Positions 1-9,472 of a stretch of 64,000 bases of DNA are shown in pieces. Origin of the DNA: Candidatus Binatia bacterium (GTDB lineage: Bacteria; Desulfobacterota; Binatia; HRBIN30); contig CALAMI010000007.1 of NCBI GenBank assembly GCA_937925685.1, positions 62,001 through 126,000 of the forward strand. Direction: 5' to 3'. Under the pieces are notes generated by a model. That model saw nothing but the letters and a program-made list of their open reading frames with translations, was not told the DNA's origin and made no database searches. The position numbers were made by a program, and so were the translations under genes. How positions within the stretch are numbered: the stretch's first letter is position 1; each line of letters starts with the position of its first letter.

Positions 1-149
1 GCTTTGAATTCGTCCTTTGCTTTTTTCCCCCGATTCGACTCGTTCAGAGCCCGCTGCAGGTCGACGTAGCCGATTTTCACCTCGGAAGCCCACAGCGGTA
101 GGGCAACCAGCAAAAGTCCCAGGGGCAAATATGGACGCATCGCTTTCAT
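1..149 (-). CDS. skp: Skp/OmpH family periplasmic chaperone, N-terminal part
   Basis: The first 49 residues are visible; the gene runs off the left edge. It opens with a signal peptide (MKAMRPYLPLGLLLVALPLWA, cleaved near residue 22), followed by the family hallmark KIGYVDLQRALNES and the start of the charged helical arm. Skp/OmpH proteins are periplasmic trimers that hold unfolded outer-membrane proteins on their way to the BAM complex. The start is set by a clear GAAGGAG six bases before the ATG. It lies 68 bases downstream of bamA on the same strand, the usual bamA-skp order, so the two are probably co-transcribed. Identification rests on the signal peptide, the opening motif and the neighbour. 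Confidence 0.9.
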   Translation of the reverse strand, partial: MKAMRPYLPLGLLLVALPLWASEVKIGYVDLQRALNESNRGKKAKDEFK

Positions 150-217
150 CGCTGACTCCTTCGGATGGGATCTGGGGCTAGCGTGTATCGAGAAAATCTG
201 CTGGCGGCGCAAGCCGA

Positions 218-2539
218 TCACAGAGGGGCACCAAAGGAAAACATGACGGTTTGCCGATCGTCCCCCACGCGCGGATTCAGGGGAAAACCAACTTCGATGC
301 GCAGTGGTCCAATGGGAGAAAGCCAACGAAGTCCGGCACCGCTGGCCAAGCGCATCTCCCCCAGGTCGATACCCCGGGTCGCCAGGAAGGCGTTGCCCGC
401 ATCAAAGAAAATGACTCCTTTGAGGCCGATCGACTCGACGAGAGGAAAAATGAGGTCATTGTTGAAAATGAGCTGCTGGCTACCGCCAATCGACGTGCGC
501 CCCAGATTGTTCCCGAACGGATCCAGCAACGGTACGCGCTGCCCCAGGGATAAGATACGAAAGCCACGCACCGAGTTGATGCCGCCAGGGAAGTACCGTT
601 CGAACAGCGGCAACTCGATGCGCTCTCCCCATCCTCGCCCGTACCCGATTTGGGCGCCCAGCGAGTACACGAAGGTGCCCCAATTTTCGCTACGATAAAA
701 CGGGTAGTAAAAACGGGTGCGAGCCTCGAACCGAAAGAACTTGCTTTGCCCGCCGAGCCCGGCAAACTCCAACGACAAATCTTGCATCGAGCCATCCGTT
801 GGATCGAAGGGGTGATTGCGGGTGTCGCGAAACAGCCGTGGAGTCAGGCTGCTGGTGAGGCTGCTTCCTTGTTCCGCTGCGATTTGCGCCGGGGCGACAA
901 CAGAGACATCGCTGATCTCGGCGTTCTCGAGGCGATATTCGAGCCCGAGGCGGGTATCCTCGAGCGAGTAGCCCCCGAGCCGATCCCAACCCAGAGCAGG
1001 GAGGGGGTAAAGAAGCCGTACTGCAGCGCCAGTTCCACCGCGGGTGAACTGATTGAAAATCAACTCCCAGTTAAAGGCTGTGAAGCCGAGCGTGAGTTCC
1101 GTGTCCCAAAAATAGGGTTCGGAGACATCGAAACTGATGTTTCGGCGGATGGAACCGAAGTCGGCATTGAGAACGAGCCGCTGTCCGCGGCCCAAGAAGT
1201 TGAGTTCCGACAAGCGCACGTTGAACAAGTAAGTTTCTCCGCTGGAAATTCCCGCTCCCGCAGAAAAGGCGCCGGTGGAGCCCTCTTTGACATCCACGAG
1301 CAGATCGAGCCGATCCTCGCGCGCTGCTTTTCGGGTGGTCATGTTGATATCCTCGAAAAACCCGAGGCGGCGCAGCCGCTCTTGGCTGCGTTTGAGTTTG
1401 GTGCCGGAAAAGCGCTCCTGTTCGCTCAGTCGCAGTTCGCGGCGAATGACTTTGTCGCGCGTCTTAGTGTTGCCGCTGATCAGAATGCGGTCGATGTACA
1501 CTTCGGGGCCTTTGCTCACCCTGTAGGTAACATCGACCGTGCGGGCGCTGGGATCGACGTCCGTGTCTGGGCTGACGTTGACGAAGGCGTAACCAGCGTC
1601 ACCGTAAAAATCCGTGAGCATGGAGATATCTTCCCTGAGCCTGCTGGTGCGAAATCGTTCGCCCGGTTTGAGCTTCAGACGCTCTCTGGCCGGAGCCATG
1701 TCGGGCAACAAGTCGCCAGCAATGTCGACACGTCCGACATTGTACGGTTGGCCCTCGTCGATGCGGATGGTCAGGTGCAACCCATCTCGCTGTCGCTCCA
1801 CTTTCGGCTCATCGATTTTCACATCGATATAGCCGTGGTCGTAGTAAAAGGCGGTGAGTCTCTCCAAGTCGGTCTTGAGCACCTCGCTATCGAGATTGCC
1901 AGCACCGGTGAGGAACGACAGCAACCACTTTTCCTGTGTTTGCATGTTTTTCAGCAGTTGCTTTTTCGAGAAAGCCCGGGCGCCCTCGAAGCGAATGTCA
2001 GCGATGCGCACCACCTTGCCTTCGTCCACAACGAAGCGCAGGCGCACCTGGTTATCCGGCAAGGGCTCCATTTTGTAGTCGACAGCGGCATCGAGGTAGC
2101 CCTTTTTCGCATAAAGCTTTTTCACCTCCTCGATGCCGCGCTCGATTTTATTGACGTCAAGAATCGTGTTGGGGCGGATTTTCAACGCGGCGTCGATGTC
2201 CTCTTTGGAAATCTTTTTCTGCCCTTCGATGACCACTTCTTTGATCAAGGGGCGTTCGCGAACCCGGTAGGTCAGCACGTGCAAACCATTTTCCACCGAC
2301 CAGTCTGCCTCCACCCGGTCGAAAAAGCCGGTGCGCCACAGCGCACGAATGTCCTCGTCGACCATGCCTTCGTTGAACTCCACTCCCGGACGAGCGCGGA
2401 GTTGCACCCGAATGGCCTGTTCTTCGACGCGCTGGTTGCCACGAATTTCCACCCGGTCGATCCGTGGCGGTTGCGCGCGGAGCGTGGTTGCGAGGCCCAG
2501 CAGGAGCACAAGCCCCAACACCACCCATCGCCAATGCAT
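218..2539 (-). CDS. bamA: Outer membrane protein assembly factor BamA
   Basis: BamA is the essential Omp85 insertase that folds beta-barrel proteins into the outer membrane. The 773-residue product has a signal peptide (MHWRWVVLGLVLLLGLATTL), five POTRA-like repeats over roughly residues 25-400 (the first begins RIDRVEIRGNQRV), and a C-terminal 16-strand barrel. The barrel contains the conserved lid-lock motif RYFPGGINSVRGF near residue 660 and ends in a strand finishing FSFGAPL. The length is normal for the family. An upstream in-frame ATG at 2599 would add 20 basic residues before the signal peptide, so the ATG at 2539 is preferred; GAGGGA lies just upstream of it. It is followed by skp. 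The lol genes lie further upstream, separated from bamA by two secreted-protein genes. Confidence 0.97.
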   Translation of the reverse strand: MHWRWVVLGLVLLLGLATTLRAQPPRIDRVEIRGNQRVEEQAIRVQLRARPGVEFNEGMVDEDIRALWRTGFFDRVEADWSVENGLHVLTYRVRERPLIKEVVIEGQKKISKEDIDAALKIRPNTILDVNKIERGIEEVKKLYAKKGYLDAAVDYKMEPLPDNQVRLRFVVDEGKVVRIADIRFEGARAFSKKQLLKNMQTQEKWLLSFLTGAGNLDSEVLKTDLERLTAFYYDHGYIDVKIDEPKVERQRDGLHLTIRIDEGQPYNVGRVDIAGDLLPDMAPARERLKLKPGERFRTSRLREDISMLTDFYGDAGYAFVNVSPDTDVDPSARTVDVTYRVSKGPEVYIDRILISGNTKTRDKVIRRELRLSEQERFSGTKLKRSQERLRRLGFFEDINMTTRKAAREDRLDLLVDVKEGSTGAFSAGAGISSGETYLFNVRLSELNFLGRGQRLVLNADFGSIRRNISFDVSEPYFWDTELTLGFTAFNWELIFNQFTRGGTGAAVRLLYPLPALGWDRLGGYSLEDTRLGLEYRLENAEISDVSVVAPAQIAAEQGSSLTSSLTPRLFRDTRNHPFDPTDGSMQDLSLEFAGLGGQSKFFRFEARTRFYYPFYRSENWGTFVYSLGAQIGYGRGWGERIELPLFERYFPGGINSVRGFRILSLGQRVPLLDPFGNNLGRTSIGGSQQLIFNNDLIFPLVESIGLKGVIFFDAGNAFLATRGIDLGEMRLASGAGLRWLSPIGPLRIEVGFPLNPRVGDDRQTVMFSFGAPL

Positions 2540-3218
2540 GCTGTTCCCTCGTTTTCCGCCTCGGCGGCCACCGCTAGCAACCCTACGGGCGGGTTTCAAA
2601 TGCGCTCGCAGCGATCCCTAGGAACCGGCCCGGCAATGCTAGGTCACCATAGCCACAAGTTACGCCCAGGTGGCGAAATAACTGTATCCCTAGTTGGGTA
2701 ATTTGCACGATGGGATCACGGGGAAATTGAACGGATCACCGAGTGAATCATCCTGGGCCCACTGGATCGGGCATCGTCGTGGCATGGCTACGGACGGGGT
2801 CGAAACCCGCCACTACCGGGGGATATCGGGGTTTTCGCGGTCCCATGCCCAAGGCAACGGATTGCTCGCACTGTATCGGCTGAAGGCGATCCAGGAATTC
2901 GTCCCAGCGGAAGATGTGTTCTCACGATTCCGCTGCCAGACGCGCACACTAGGCGTGCCACATCGTTCGTTGATGCAGCGAACCGAAAACGTTTTGAAGG
3001 CGCGCACCGTTTCCCTCAGGCCAGGAACGCACCCACCACCCGGCAGGGGTGGGTTTTCAACCGGCCCCTGCCGAGGCAACCGGGGAAACAGCGAACGGAG
3101 CGGGAGGCAATACGATGATCCGGTGGGCATCATGCACGATGACCGCCCATCCACCCCGGCCAACGTTGGGATCGTCGCGCGGCAGATCGTTCCGTGTTGC
3201 CCCACACTTGCCCGCGAT
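2540..3218. other. Gene-free stretch upstream of bamA
   Basis: About 680 bases between bamA and the secreted-protein gene upstream of it. Open frames exist on both strands, but none has a recognisable domain, a ribosome site or protein-like composition. The bamA promoter presumably lies here. The only structure seen is an inverted repeat at 3041-3073. Confidence 0.5.
3041..3073. repeat. Inverted repeat, 9-bp arms
   Basis: CGGCAGGGG at 3041-3049 is repeated as its exact reverse complement CCCCTGCCG at 3065-3073. A second, nested pairing (CCACCC/GGGTGG) overlaps the left arm. It could fold as a hairpin between the secreted-protein gene and bamA. No U-tract follows on the minus strand, so it is not a classical intrinsic terminator for the gene ending at 3219. 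Confidence 0.4.
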
Positions 3219-4223
3219 TCATTCAAAACGACAGCCGAGCAAGGCGGCGTTTACCGCGGCAACGATCTCATCCACTGTGACCGTTCCATCCTCGTTACGG
3301 TCCGCCGCGAGGCAGCCTGACACCTCGGACGTTCCTAGAGCAACGGATACCGCGAAGACAATCTCATCGATGGTAACCTCGCCGTCGTCGTTGCAGTCTC
3401 CTACACAGGCTCTCTGCGTTGGCGTCGGCTGCGGCCTCTCGGTGGCGGTGGGTAGAGAGGTGTTGGAAGGAGAGGGTGGTGGCTCTGTGGGCGAGGGAGT
3501 CAGCGTCGCGGATGCCGTGAAGCTTGCCGTGGGAAGAGCCGTTTCGGTCGAGGCAACAGTGGCCGTCGCTGTATGGGTGGGCGGAGTCGTTGGCGTGGAG
3601 GTCAGGGTCGGGGTTGGGGTCGCAGTGAGCGTAGGGCTCGGAGTTGGCGGCTCAGAAGCGTTGGTCACCCATACCGTGTAGTCAGGCGATGCCCGGAAGC
3701 CAGGGGTTGTGGTGGTCAGGCGGAAGACAACTCGGAACGCTCCCACCCTGCCTTCGGGCAAAATTAAACGCCACGACGGATGATTGTGCAGGCCGGGGCC
3801 AGTACCCAGCAAGACCCGCGAGGCGCCCCCACGTTCGAGAATGATCCGCCCAAAGCCAATTTTCACCTCGGGTACGATCTCTACCACCTCGAGCCAAACC
3901 TCCACCCGCTCGGGCAAGGGGAACAAGCCCTCGGCAGCCAGGTCCTGTTCTGTCAATTCTCCGTGAGCTGGGTCGCCCGCAAAACCGGGATTCGATCCAG
4001 CAAAGAGGCAAGAACCCCCTTGGCACAGGACCAAATACACCGGGATGTTTCGTTCTGCGAACCGGACGATGCGAAGATCGCCGCTGTTCACCCCGGTGGT
4101 GCCAATGACAAACACCTCGTGGGCAAAACCAGAGATCGGCGAAAGAACGACCACGAGGCCGACAAACAACCGTAACAACGCCATAGCCGTGGGTAAGCTC
4201 GAGGAAAGGGCCAGACGCAACAC
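3219..4223 (-). CDS. Secreted protein: LHNHP beta domain, Pro/Thr linker, dockerin-like double EF-hand
   Basis: The product has 334 residues. An N-terminal signal peptide ends near GFAHE. A domain of about 150 residues follows, containing GLHNHPSWRL and ending PDYTVWVTN. Next come about 85 residues of Pro/Thr/Ser/Ala-rich linker, then a C-terminal module with two EF-hand-like loops (DCNDDGEVTIDE and DRNEDGTVTVDE) framed by four cysteines. The module resembles a type I dockerin and is a recurrent C-terminal tag on exported proteins of this lineage. The N-terminal domain is homologous to that of the next gene upstream (4339-5430), sharing the LHNHP motif and the flanking strands. A GTG start with GAGG upstream is used; an internal ATG at 4184 would also leave a good signal peptide. 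The molecular function is unknown. The protein is probably displayed on the cell surface. Confidence 0.75.
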   Translation of the reverse strand: MLRLALSSSLPTAMALLRLFVGLVVVLSPISGFAHEVFVIGTTGVNSGDLRIVRFAERNIPVYLVLCQGGSCLFAGSNPGFAGDPAHGELTEQDLAAEGLFPLPERVEVWLEVVEIVPEVKIGFGRIILERGGASRVLLGTGPGLHNHPSWRLILPEGRVGAFRVVFRLTTTTPGFRASPDYTVWVTNASEPPTPSPTLTATPTPTLTSTPTTPPTHTATATVASTETALPTASFTASATLTPSPTEPPPSPSNTSLPTATERPQPTPTQRACVGDCNDDGEVTIDEIVFAVSVALGTSEVSGCLAADRNEDGTVTVDEIVAAVNAALLGCRFE

Positions 4224-4338
4224 GCCCTGGACCTCATCACCCTTTTAGAACACGCGAAGTTCGCAGCATGGTCCAACACACGGTCGGGCGCGGGATGCGC
4301 CCGACCCATGTTCGCCTCCACTCTTTACAAGCATGAAT

Positions 4339-5430
4339 TCACTGCGGATGCGCTCGCGACTTCAAGCAAGGGAGATAGTGAGGGAGGTCTTGACCTCCCT
4401 GACTCGGCCGAGCCGTGAAATTCTCGAGGTCATGCAGCACATGGGCATAGGCTGCTCCCAGCGCTTCCTCGGCACGGCAGCGGACCATACCAAGATGCGT
4501 ACGCAACTCGCGCTCGGTAAAATCGCCGGATGCACTGGCAGGAATTGTTCGGCCATCCATCGTGGTCGCACTCGGAGTACCGCATTTTATTTGGGCATCG
4601 GACACGGTCTTCGCTTCCAACGTGCTCAATTTTCCCAGCAAAGTTTGGGCATCTGGCCCAGTACCAGAGCTGTCGGTGCACGCCTTCTCCGCCTGAGCCA
4701 GCGCAGCGGACGCTGAAGAATGCCCGGCAGCTTGCCGCGCCTTCCAGTTCGCCACCTTGTCCAAGCACTTCCGAAGCAAGCCGTGCACCTTGAAGAAGTA
4801 CTTGGCACCAGCTGCGCCAACGGCTCGTTGACACTCCAGACTGGCGTGGTCGATACTCGGCCCGGCGCCATAATTCACTTCTTCTACGTAGCCATTGCTG
4901 AGGTGCACTACGTACGTGTCGGAAGGGGTGTAACCCGGCCCGTTCGTACCCTGCACCAGTCGGAACACGATGATCCCCTCCGCAAAGGACGAATCCGAAG
5001 CCGCAACCAGGCGGAAGTACGGATGGTTGTGCAACTGGGAGTTTTCGATGTTCGCACCCGTCTGGTCATGGGTGCCGATCAGATACGTGCCCGGTGCCGT
5101 AATAGGGTTGCCGTTGAGTTCCATGGAGGTTCCGGGGTCGAGGTGAATGACTTCGAGCGCAACGTCAGTGTTGAGGTCCAGCTCGTAAATGTGAGGGGGG
5201 TCGTCTTCGGCCGCACCAAAACCAAGTTCGTTCGTTTCGAATACGGTCCCAAACCCAGTATAGTCGAGCCCAGCCACGTGCCTTTCAAATTCGTACTTGA
5301 TCTCGAGGTCGCCCCCGCCGTTCATGTGCGAACCAATGAACATCAATCCCTGAGTATGAGCCTGGGCTGCCCCATTCCAGAACCACGCGAAAAACACCGA
5401 AGCGAATAACCATCCTAACTTTTGCTTCAT
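4339..5430 (-). CDS. Secreted protein: LHNHP beta domain with Cys-containing helical C-terminus
   Basis: The product has 363 residues. The start is fixed by GAGGAGG seven bases before the ATG and by a good signal peptide (MKQKLGWLFASVFFAWFWNG, cleaved after AQA). Residues of about 25-190 form the same domain as in the neighbouring gene: an opening FIGSHMNGGGDLEIKY against VIGTTGVNSGDLRIVRF, and a core LHNHPYFRL against LHNHPSWRL. Here the second half is a mainly helical domain with spaced cysteines (LECQRAVGAAGAKYFFK, LLRKCLDKV), not a dockerin-like tag. The two genes are therefore tandem paralogues with swapped C-termini. They sit between lolD and bamA. His-rich LHNHP could bind a metal, but that is conjecture. 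No characterised homologue is known to me. Confidence 0.75.
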   Translation of the reverse strand: MKQKLGWLFASVFFAWFWNGAAQAHTQGLMFIGSHMNGGGDLEIKYEFERHVAGLDYTGFGTVFETNELGFGAAEDDPPHIYELDLNTDVALEVIHLDPGTSMELNGNPITAPGTYLIGTHDQTGANIENSQLHNHPYFRLVAASDSSFAEGIIVFRLVQGTNGPGYTPSDTYVVHLSNGYVEEVNYGAGPSIDHASLECQRAVGAAGAKYFFKVHGLLRKCLDKVANWKARQAAGHSSASAALAQAEKACTDSSGTGPDAQTLLGKLSTLEAKTVSDAQIKCGTPSATTMDGRTIPASASGDFTERELRTHLGMVRCRAEEALGAAYAHVLHDLENFTARPSQGGQDLPHYLPCLKSRAHPQ

Positions 5431-6240
5431 TTCGAAACCTCCTCGACAAGATGCGTTCCGTACGTCCAGCCAATGTCCGTTTACCCGGGGGGTTCGCGGT
5501 GCCCTCAACCCGGAGGTTCATCGCCAAAGCTCACTCTCTCCCTGACCCTAGGGTGGTTTATTTAGAGGTACGATGGAAACCTTTTCGCCAGGCAACCGGT
5601 CATCCGTGCGCGAGACCAAGCAGCCCGAACAATCCCTGCTCGGCGCAAGCCACGAGATCGGCGATTGCCTTTTCGCCAGCCGCTGCTGGTTCAGCGAGCG
5701 CGGGTGCCTAAAAGCGCAACTGGCGCCGAGATGCATGCCGCTGTTCATACCGACGCGCACGCCTTGGCAGCAACGATCAACCCTGCGGTTTGTTGTCGCG
5801 TGCTCGCCAGGCGCTCCGGATCGCCAAGCGCCGCGCGCATTGCGTTTCCCCCCGTGGCGCCTTCAACCGCTCTGGCTAAGGGCGCCTGCAGCTCTCCACG
5901 GGAAGCGACGCCGCCGACAAATACGAGGGCGCGACGTCCGCCCAGCGCACGAGCCCTACACCGAATCGGGACTGCGCTATCGCAAGAATACCACCGCCCC
6001 GCCGCCAGCTTCTCCAGGCTCGGTCTAGATCCCACGACTTGCGCCTTAGGGTTCGGCGATCGAGCCTTGGTTTCTCTTGCGGCAGTAGAGGAAAAGCGCC
6101 GAGATCGTGAAGGACAACCGTTGCTCACGGTCATGGGGCCGCTTCGAACAACCTCGCCACTCGGCTCCGAAGCCGCCTCCGGAGGCTGTCAGCCGCGGGA
6201 GATGCCGCTGGTCAAGCCGCCGTTCCGGCAAGGGGAAAGA
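5431..6240. other. Gene-free stretch between the secreted-protein pair and lolD
   Basis: About 810 bases. A minus-strand frame at 5745-6134 and a plus-strand frame at 5665-6300 are open, but neither has a recognisable motif or ribosome site, and the plus frame runs into the end of lolD. It may contain a decayed gene. I can name nothing in it. Confidence 0.4.
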
Positions 6241-6918
6241 TCAGGCTTGATGCAGCTTGCCGTGATGCAAGCAGAGCACGCGGTGAGCCGAACGAGCTAA
6301 GCGCTCGTTGTGGGTTACCAGTACGCAGGTGGTTTGGCGCTCGCGGTTCAACTCGAGTAGCAACGTGTGCACTCCATCAGCGGTTTCCGGGTCCAGGTTG
6401 CCGGTAGGCTCGTCGGCCAAAATCGCTTTCGGCGACAATACGAGCGCGCGAGCTATCGCCACGCGTTGCAACTCCCCGCCAGAAAGTTGCCCCGGTCGGT
6501 GGTCCAAACGCGACCCCAGACCGACGCGGTGAAGCAGCTCGCGAGCACGAACGAAAGCTTCGGAGCGACGCATGCCAGCAATCAGCGCGGGCATCATCAC
6601 GTTTTCCACGGCCGCGAAGTCGGGCAGCAAGTAATGAAACTGAAACACGAAACCAATCTCGCGGTTGCGGAACGCCGCCTGACTCTGTTCGTCAAGTGCG
6701 AACAGGTCCTTCCCCTCGAACCATACCCGCCCAGCGGTTGGGGTGTCCAAGGTGCCCAAGATGTGCAAGAGGGTGCTTTTTCCCACGCCTGATTGCCCGA
6801 CGATGGCCAGCACCTCGCCACGCTTCACCTCGAGGTCGAGTTGATCCAACACGGTGATGGGGCGTCCATCGCCGTAGACCTTGCACAATCCCTCTGCGCG
6901 AATGAGCACCTCATTCAC
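6241..6918 (-). CDS. lolD: Lipoprotein-releasing ABC transporter ATPase LolD
   Basis: ATP-binding subunit of the LolCDE complex, which extracts mature lipoproteins from the inner membrane for transfer to LolA. The 225 residues contain Walker A (GQSGVGKST, near residue 39), the Q-loop region, the ABC signature ([15 protein letters not shown], near 144), Walker B ([12 protein letters not shown]) and the switch histidine (LVTHN). It overlaps the end of the upstream permease gene by eight bases, so the two are translationally coupled. The MacB/FtsE/LolD family is closely related; the two adjacent LolC/E permeases support the LolD assignment. Confidence 0.93.
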   Translation of the reverse strand: MNEVLIRAEGLCKVYGDGRPITVLDQLDLEVKRGEVLAIVGQSGVGKSTLLHILGTLDTPTAGRVWFEGKDLFALDEQSQAAFRNREIGFVFQFHYLLPDFAAVENVMMPALIAGMRRSEAFVRARELLHRVGLGSRLDHRPGQLSGGELQRVAIARALVLSPKAILADEPTGNLDPETADGVHTLLLELNRERQTTCVLVTHNERLARSAHRVLCLHHGKLHQA

Positions 6919-8200
6919 TGCGCAACACCTCCACCGGTATCAACCGAGCCGCACGCCGCGCCGGATAAATAGTGGCCAGAAAACAAATGGCCATAGAGGC
7001 AAGCGCGACCAAGGCGAAGTGCACCCAGTGCATCCGTACCGGGAGAGCGTTCACGTAAAAAACGTTCTCCGGCAGGGGAATGACCGGGTAGCGTTCCAAC
7101 ACGGTCCCGACGAGGGCCGCAACGAGACTGCCCGTCACCGTCCCAGCCGCTCCGATGACCAAGCCCTTGTAATGAAAAATGCGGGCGACGCCCAGCGAAG
7201 TTGCGCCCAAGGATTTCAGCACCGCGACGTCTCTGCGCTTTTCGATGACGGTGAGGACAAGCATGGCAACGATGTTGAAGGCAGCCACCACGATGATCAG
7301 CAACAAAACGAGGAAATACACCGTTTTCTCCATTTGCAACGCCGCGAAGAGAGTGCGGTTGTTGTCCATCCAGTCGCGTACGTCATATTCAGCGCCGAGG
7401 CGCTCGCGTAACCGGTCGCGAACGGCCCGTGCACGGTCGATGTGCGTCGCTCGAACCTCGATTGCGGAAACCCCTTGTTTCAGATCGAAAAAGCGTTGAG
7501 CGTCCGCAAGGTTCATGTAGACAAGCCCCTCGTCGTACTGCACCATACCCGACTCGAACCAGCCGGCAACGACGAAGCGGCGCACGCGCGGGACAAGACC
7601 CACTGCCGACGGCGTTGCCAACGGCGACACCACGCTCACCGGATCCCCCACAACGACGCCGAGCTGGCGCGTCAATTCGTGCCCGAGAAAAATCGCTGGG
7701 AGCTGGACTGAGTGCTGCCTTTCCTCTTGGCCCTCGATGGAGTGCAGGCGGAAAAGGTCGGTCAACTCCCCTCCTTTAATTCTTTTAGAGAGGGACCATA
7801 CGGAATCGGCCCGCTGGTCGATGCCGCGCACCTGGGCGCCAGCTACGCCCGCGGTCGTCGTCAGCATCACCTGGCCGATGACCACCGGCGCCGCACCCCC
7901 CACACCCGGGGTGGACTGCACGAGTTCCAGCACTCCTGAGGGATCGGGTAACGCCCCGTCTTTACCTTGAACGACGACATGGGCTTGAAATCCGAGAATG
8001 CGATCGCGCAGGTCTTCCTCGAAACCGCTCATGATGCCGAGAACCAGGTTCAGGGTAGTCACCCCGAGAAAGACGCCGCCGAGGGCAATCCACGTGATCA
8101 AGGAAATAAACCGTTCGCGCCGCCGAGCGCGCAAGTAGCGAAGCCCGACGAAAAGGGAAAAAGGCAGCCGATCCAGCACGAGGTTCCACAGGCGGGTCAT
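6911..8200 (-). CDS. lolE: Lipoprotein-releasing system permease, LolC/LolE family (second copy)
   Basis: Inner-membrane subunit of the lipoprotein exporter, 429 residues. It has an N-terminal transmembrane segment ([19 protein letters not shown]), then [13 protein letters not shown], which is typical of the family and begins the large periplasmic MacB-like domain. Three C-terminal membrane helices follow in the FtsX/MacB permease domain, with a [18 protein letters not shown] coupling segment that contacts the ATPase. The ATG at 8200 overlaps the stop of the preceding permease (ATGA), so the upstream in-frame extension, which would run back through that gene, is rejected. A tandem permease pair before LolD fits a heterodimeric LolC/LolE. 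Which is C and which is E cannot be told by eye. Confidence 0.88.
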   Translation of the reverse strand: MTRLWNLVLDRLPFSLFVGLRYLRARRRERFISLITWIALGGVFLGVTTLNLVLGIMSGFEEDLRDRILGFQAHVVVQGKDGALPDPSGVLELVQSTPGVGGAAPVVIGQVMLTTTAGVAGAQVRGIDQRADSVWSLSKRIKGGELTDLFRLHSIEGQEERQHSVQLPAIFLGHELTRQLGVVVGDPVSVVSPLATPSAVGLVPRVRRFVVAGWFESGMVQYDEGLVYMNLADAQRFFDLKQGVSAIEVRATHIDRARAVRDRLRERLGAEYDVRDWMDNNRTLFAALQMEKTVYFLVLLLIIVVAAFNIVAMLVLTVIEKRRDVAVLKSLGATSLGVARIFHYKGLVIGAAGTVTGSLVAALVGTVLERYPVIPLPENVFYVNALPVRMHWVHFALVALASMAICFLATIYPARRAARLIPVEVLRSE

Positions 8201-9432
8201 TCGTACCGGATCACTTCCACGGGCGAGAGACGGGCTGCTTGCCGTGCCGGATACAACGAGGCGAGCCAGCAGAGCAGCAACGCCAACGCAGCCACCAGCA
8301 GAAAGTACTCCGGATAGATGCGCACCGCTAAGCGGTCGATGGCATAGACATCCGCCGGAAGTTTCACGAGCCGGCTGTGCTCGATGAACAAGCACGTCCC
8401 GTATCCCGCCAGGCTACCCGTAAGGGTGCCCACGGCCCCGATGATCATTCCCTTGCCTACAAAAATACGCCTCACGCTGGCACGCGTCGCTCCCATTGAG
8501 AGCAAAATGGCAAGGTCCTTGCGCTTCTCCATCGCCACCATGAGTAGGGTGGACACGATATTGAAAGCCGCTACCAGTACGATCAAAAGCAAAACGATCG
8601 AATAGACAATTTTGCCCAGGGTGAGTGCGGAAAAGAGATTGCGATTCAAATCGATCCAGTTGCGCACGCGGTAAGGGAACCCGAGACGCTCGCTCAATTC
8701 GTGGCTCACCCGTGGAGCGGCGTACACGTCGCTCAAGCGAACCTCGAAACCCGTGATGCGATCGCCAAACTGAAACAGCCGCTGTGCTTCCGCTAGGCTA
8801 GAGTACGCTAGCACGCTGTCGTACTCACCGAGCCCCGAGTCGAACACGCCGACAACTCGCATCGCCTGCATCTGCGGCACCAAGCCCACGGACGTCGCTT
8901 GTGCTGCAGGGGAAACCAACTCGACGGTGTCCCCCACCTTAACCTGCAGTTTCTCCGCTACCCCTCGACCAATGACAATGGGAGGCAGGGACTCATCCTG
9001 GGCAGCTTCCCCTTGGTACAACGGCAGCAAAGATCCAGAGCGCAAGAAACGGCTCAAGGGCATCACCTGTTCCGAGGCCGCAGTCACCCCCCGTAGCAGC
9101 ACGCCAGTGACTGCCTGACCTGCGGTCAACATCCCTTGCGCTAAAACGAAGGGCGCCACCGCCCGCACCTCCGGGTGGCCTTGGAGCTTTTCCACGACCA
9201 CGTCGGGCTCGCTCACCGTACCGGTGAAGCTTACGACCACCAAATGGGGGTGGAAACCGAGAATGCGTTGCCGCAGCTCCTCTTCGAAACCCGTATAGAC
9301 GGCAAGGACAACGTTGAGGGTGAGCACTCCGACAAACAGCCCCAGAGCAGAGACCACTGTGGACCACGAGCCGAATGATTTCTGCCGGCGGGAGACCAAA
9401 TACCGTAACGCAAGGAACCACTCGAAACGCAT
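8197..9432 (-). CDS. lolC: Lipoprotein-releasing system permease, LolC/LolE family (first copy)
   Basis: The product has 411 residues with the same architecture as the next gene: MRFEWFLALRYLVSRRQKSF at the membrane entry, a first helix (VVSALGLFVGVLTLNVVLAV), the family motif GFEEELRQRILGFHPHLVVV, a periplasmic domain, and three C-terminal helices with the coupling segment LSMGATRASVRRIF. It forms an operon with the second permease (4-base overlap) and lolD. It starts 40 bases after lysS, the order seen in many deltaproteobacteria-like genomes. Heterodimeric LolC and LolE proteins are about 400 residues, so the length fits. Confidence 0.88.
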   Translation of the reverse strand: MRFEWFLALRYLVSRRQKSFGSWSTVVSALGLFVGVLTLNVVLAVYTGFEEELRQRILGFHPHLVVVSFTGTVSEPDVVVEKLQGHPEVRAVAPFVLAQGMLTAGQAVTGVLLRGVTAASEQVMPLSRFLRSGSLLPLYQGEAAQDESLPPIVIGRGVAEKLQVKVGDTVELVSPAAQATSVGLVPQMQAMRVVGVFDSGLGEYDSVLAYSSLAEAQRLFQFGDRITGFEVRLSDVYAAPRVSHELSERLGFPYRVRNWIDLNRNLFSALTLGKIVYSIVLLLIVLVAAFNIVSTLLMVAMEKRKDLAILLSMGATRASVRRIFVGKGMIIGAVGTLTGSLAGYGTCLFIEHSRLVKLPADVYAIDRLAVRIYPEYFLLVAALALLLCWLASLYPARQAARLSPVEVIRYE

Positions 9433-9472
9433 GCTTTCGTTGACAACTTTCGGTGTCTAACGCACGCCCCGG

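Noticed and set aside
650-2701. Long open frame on the plus strand opposite bamA (683 codons)
   Set aside because: It lies antisense to an unmistakable bamA, has no domain or ribosome site, and long antisense frames are expected in GC-rich genes.
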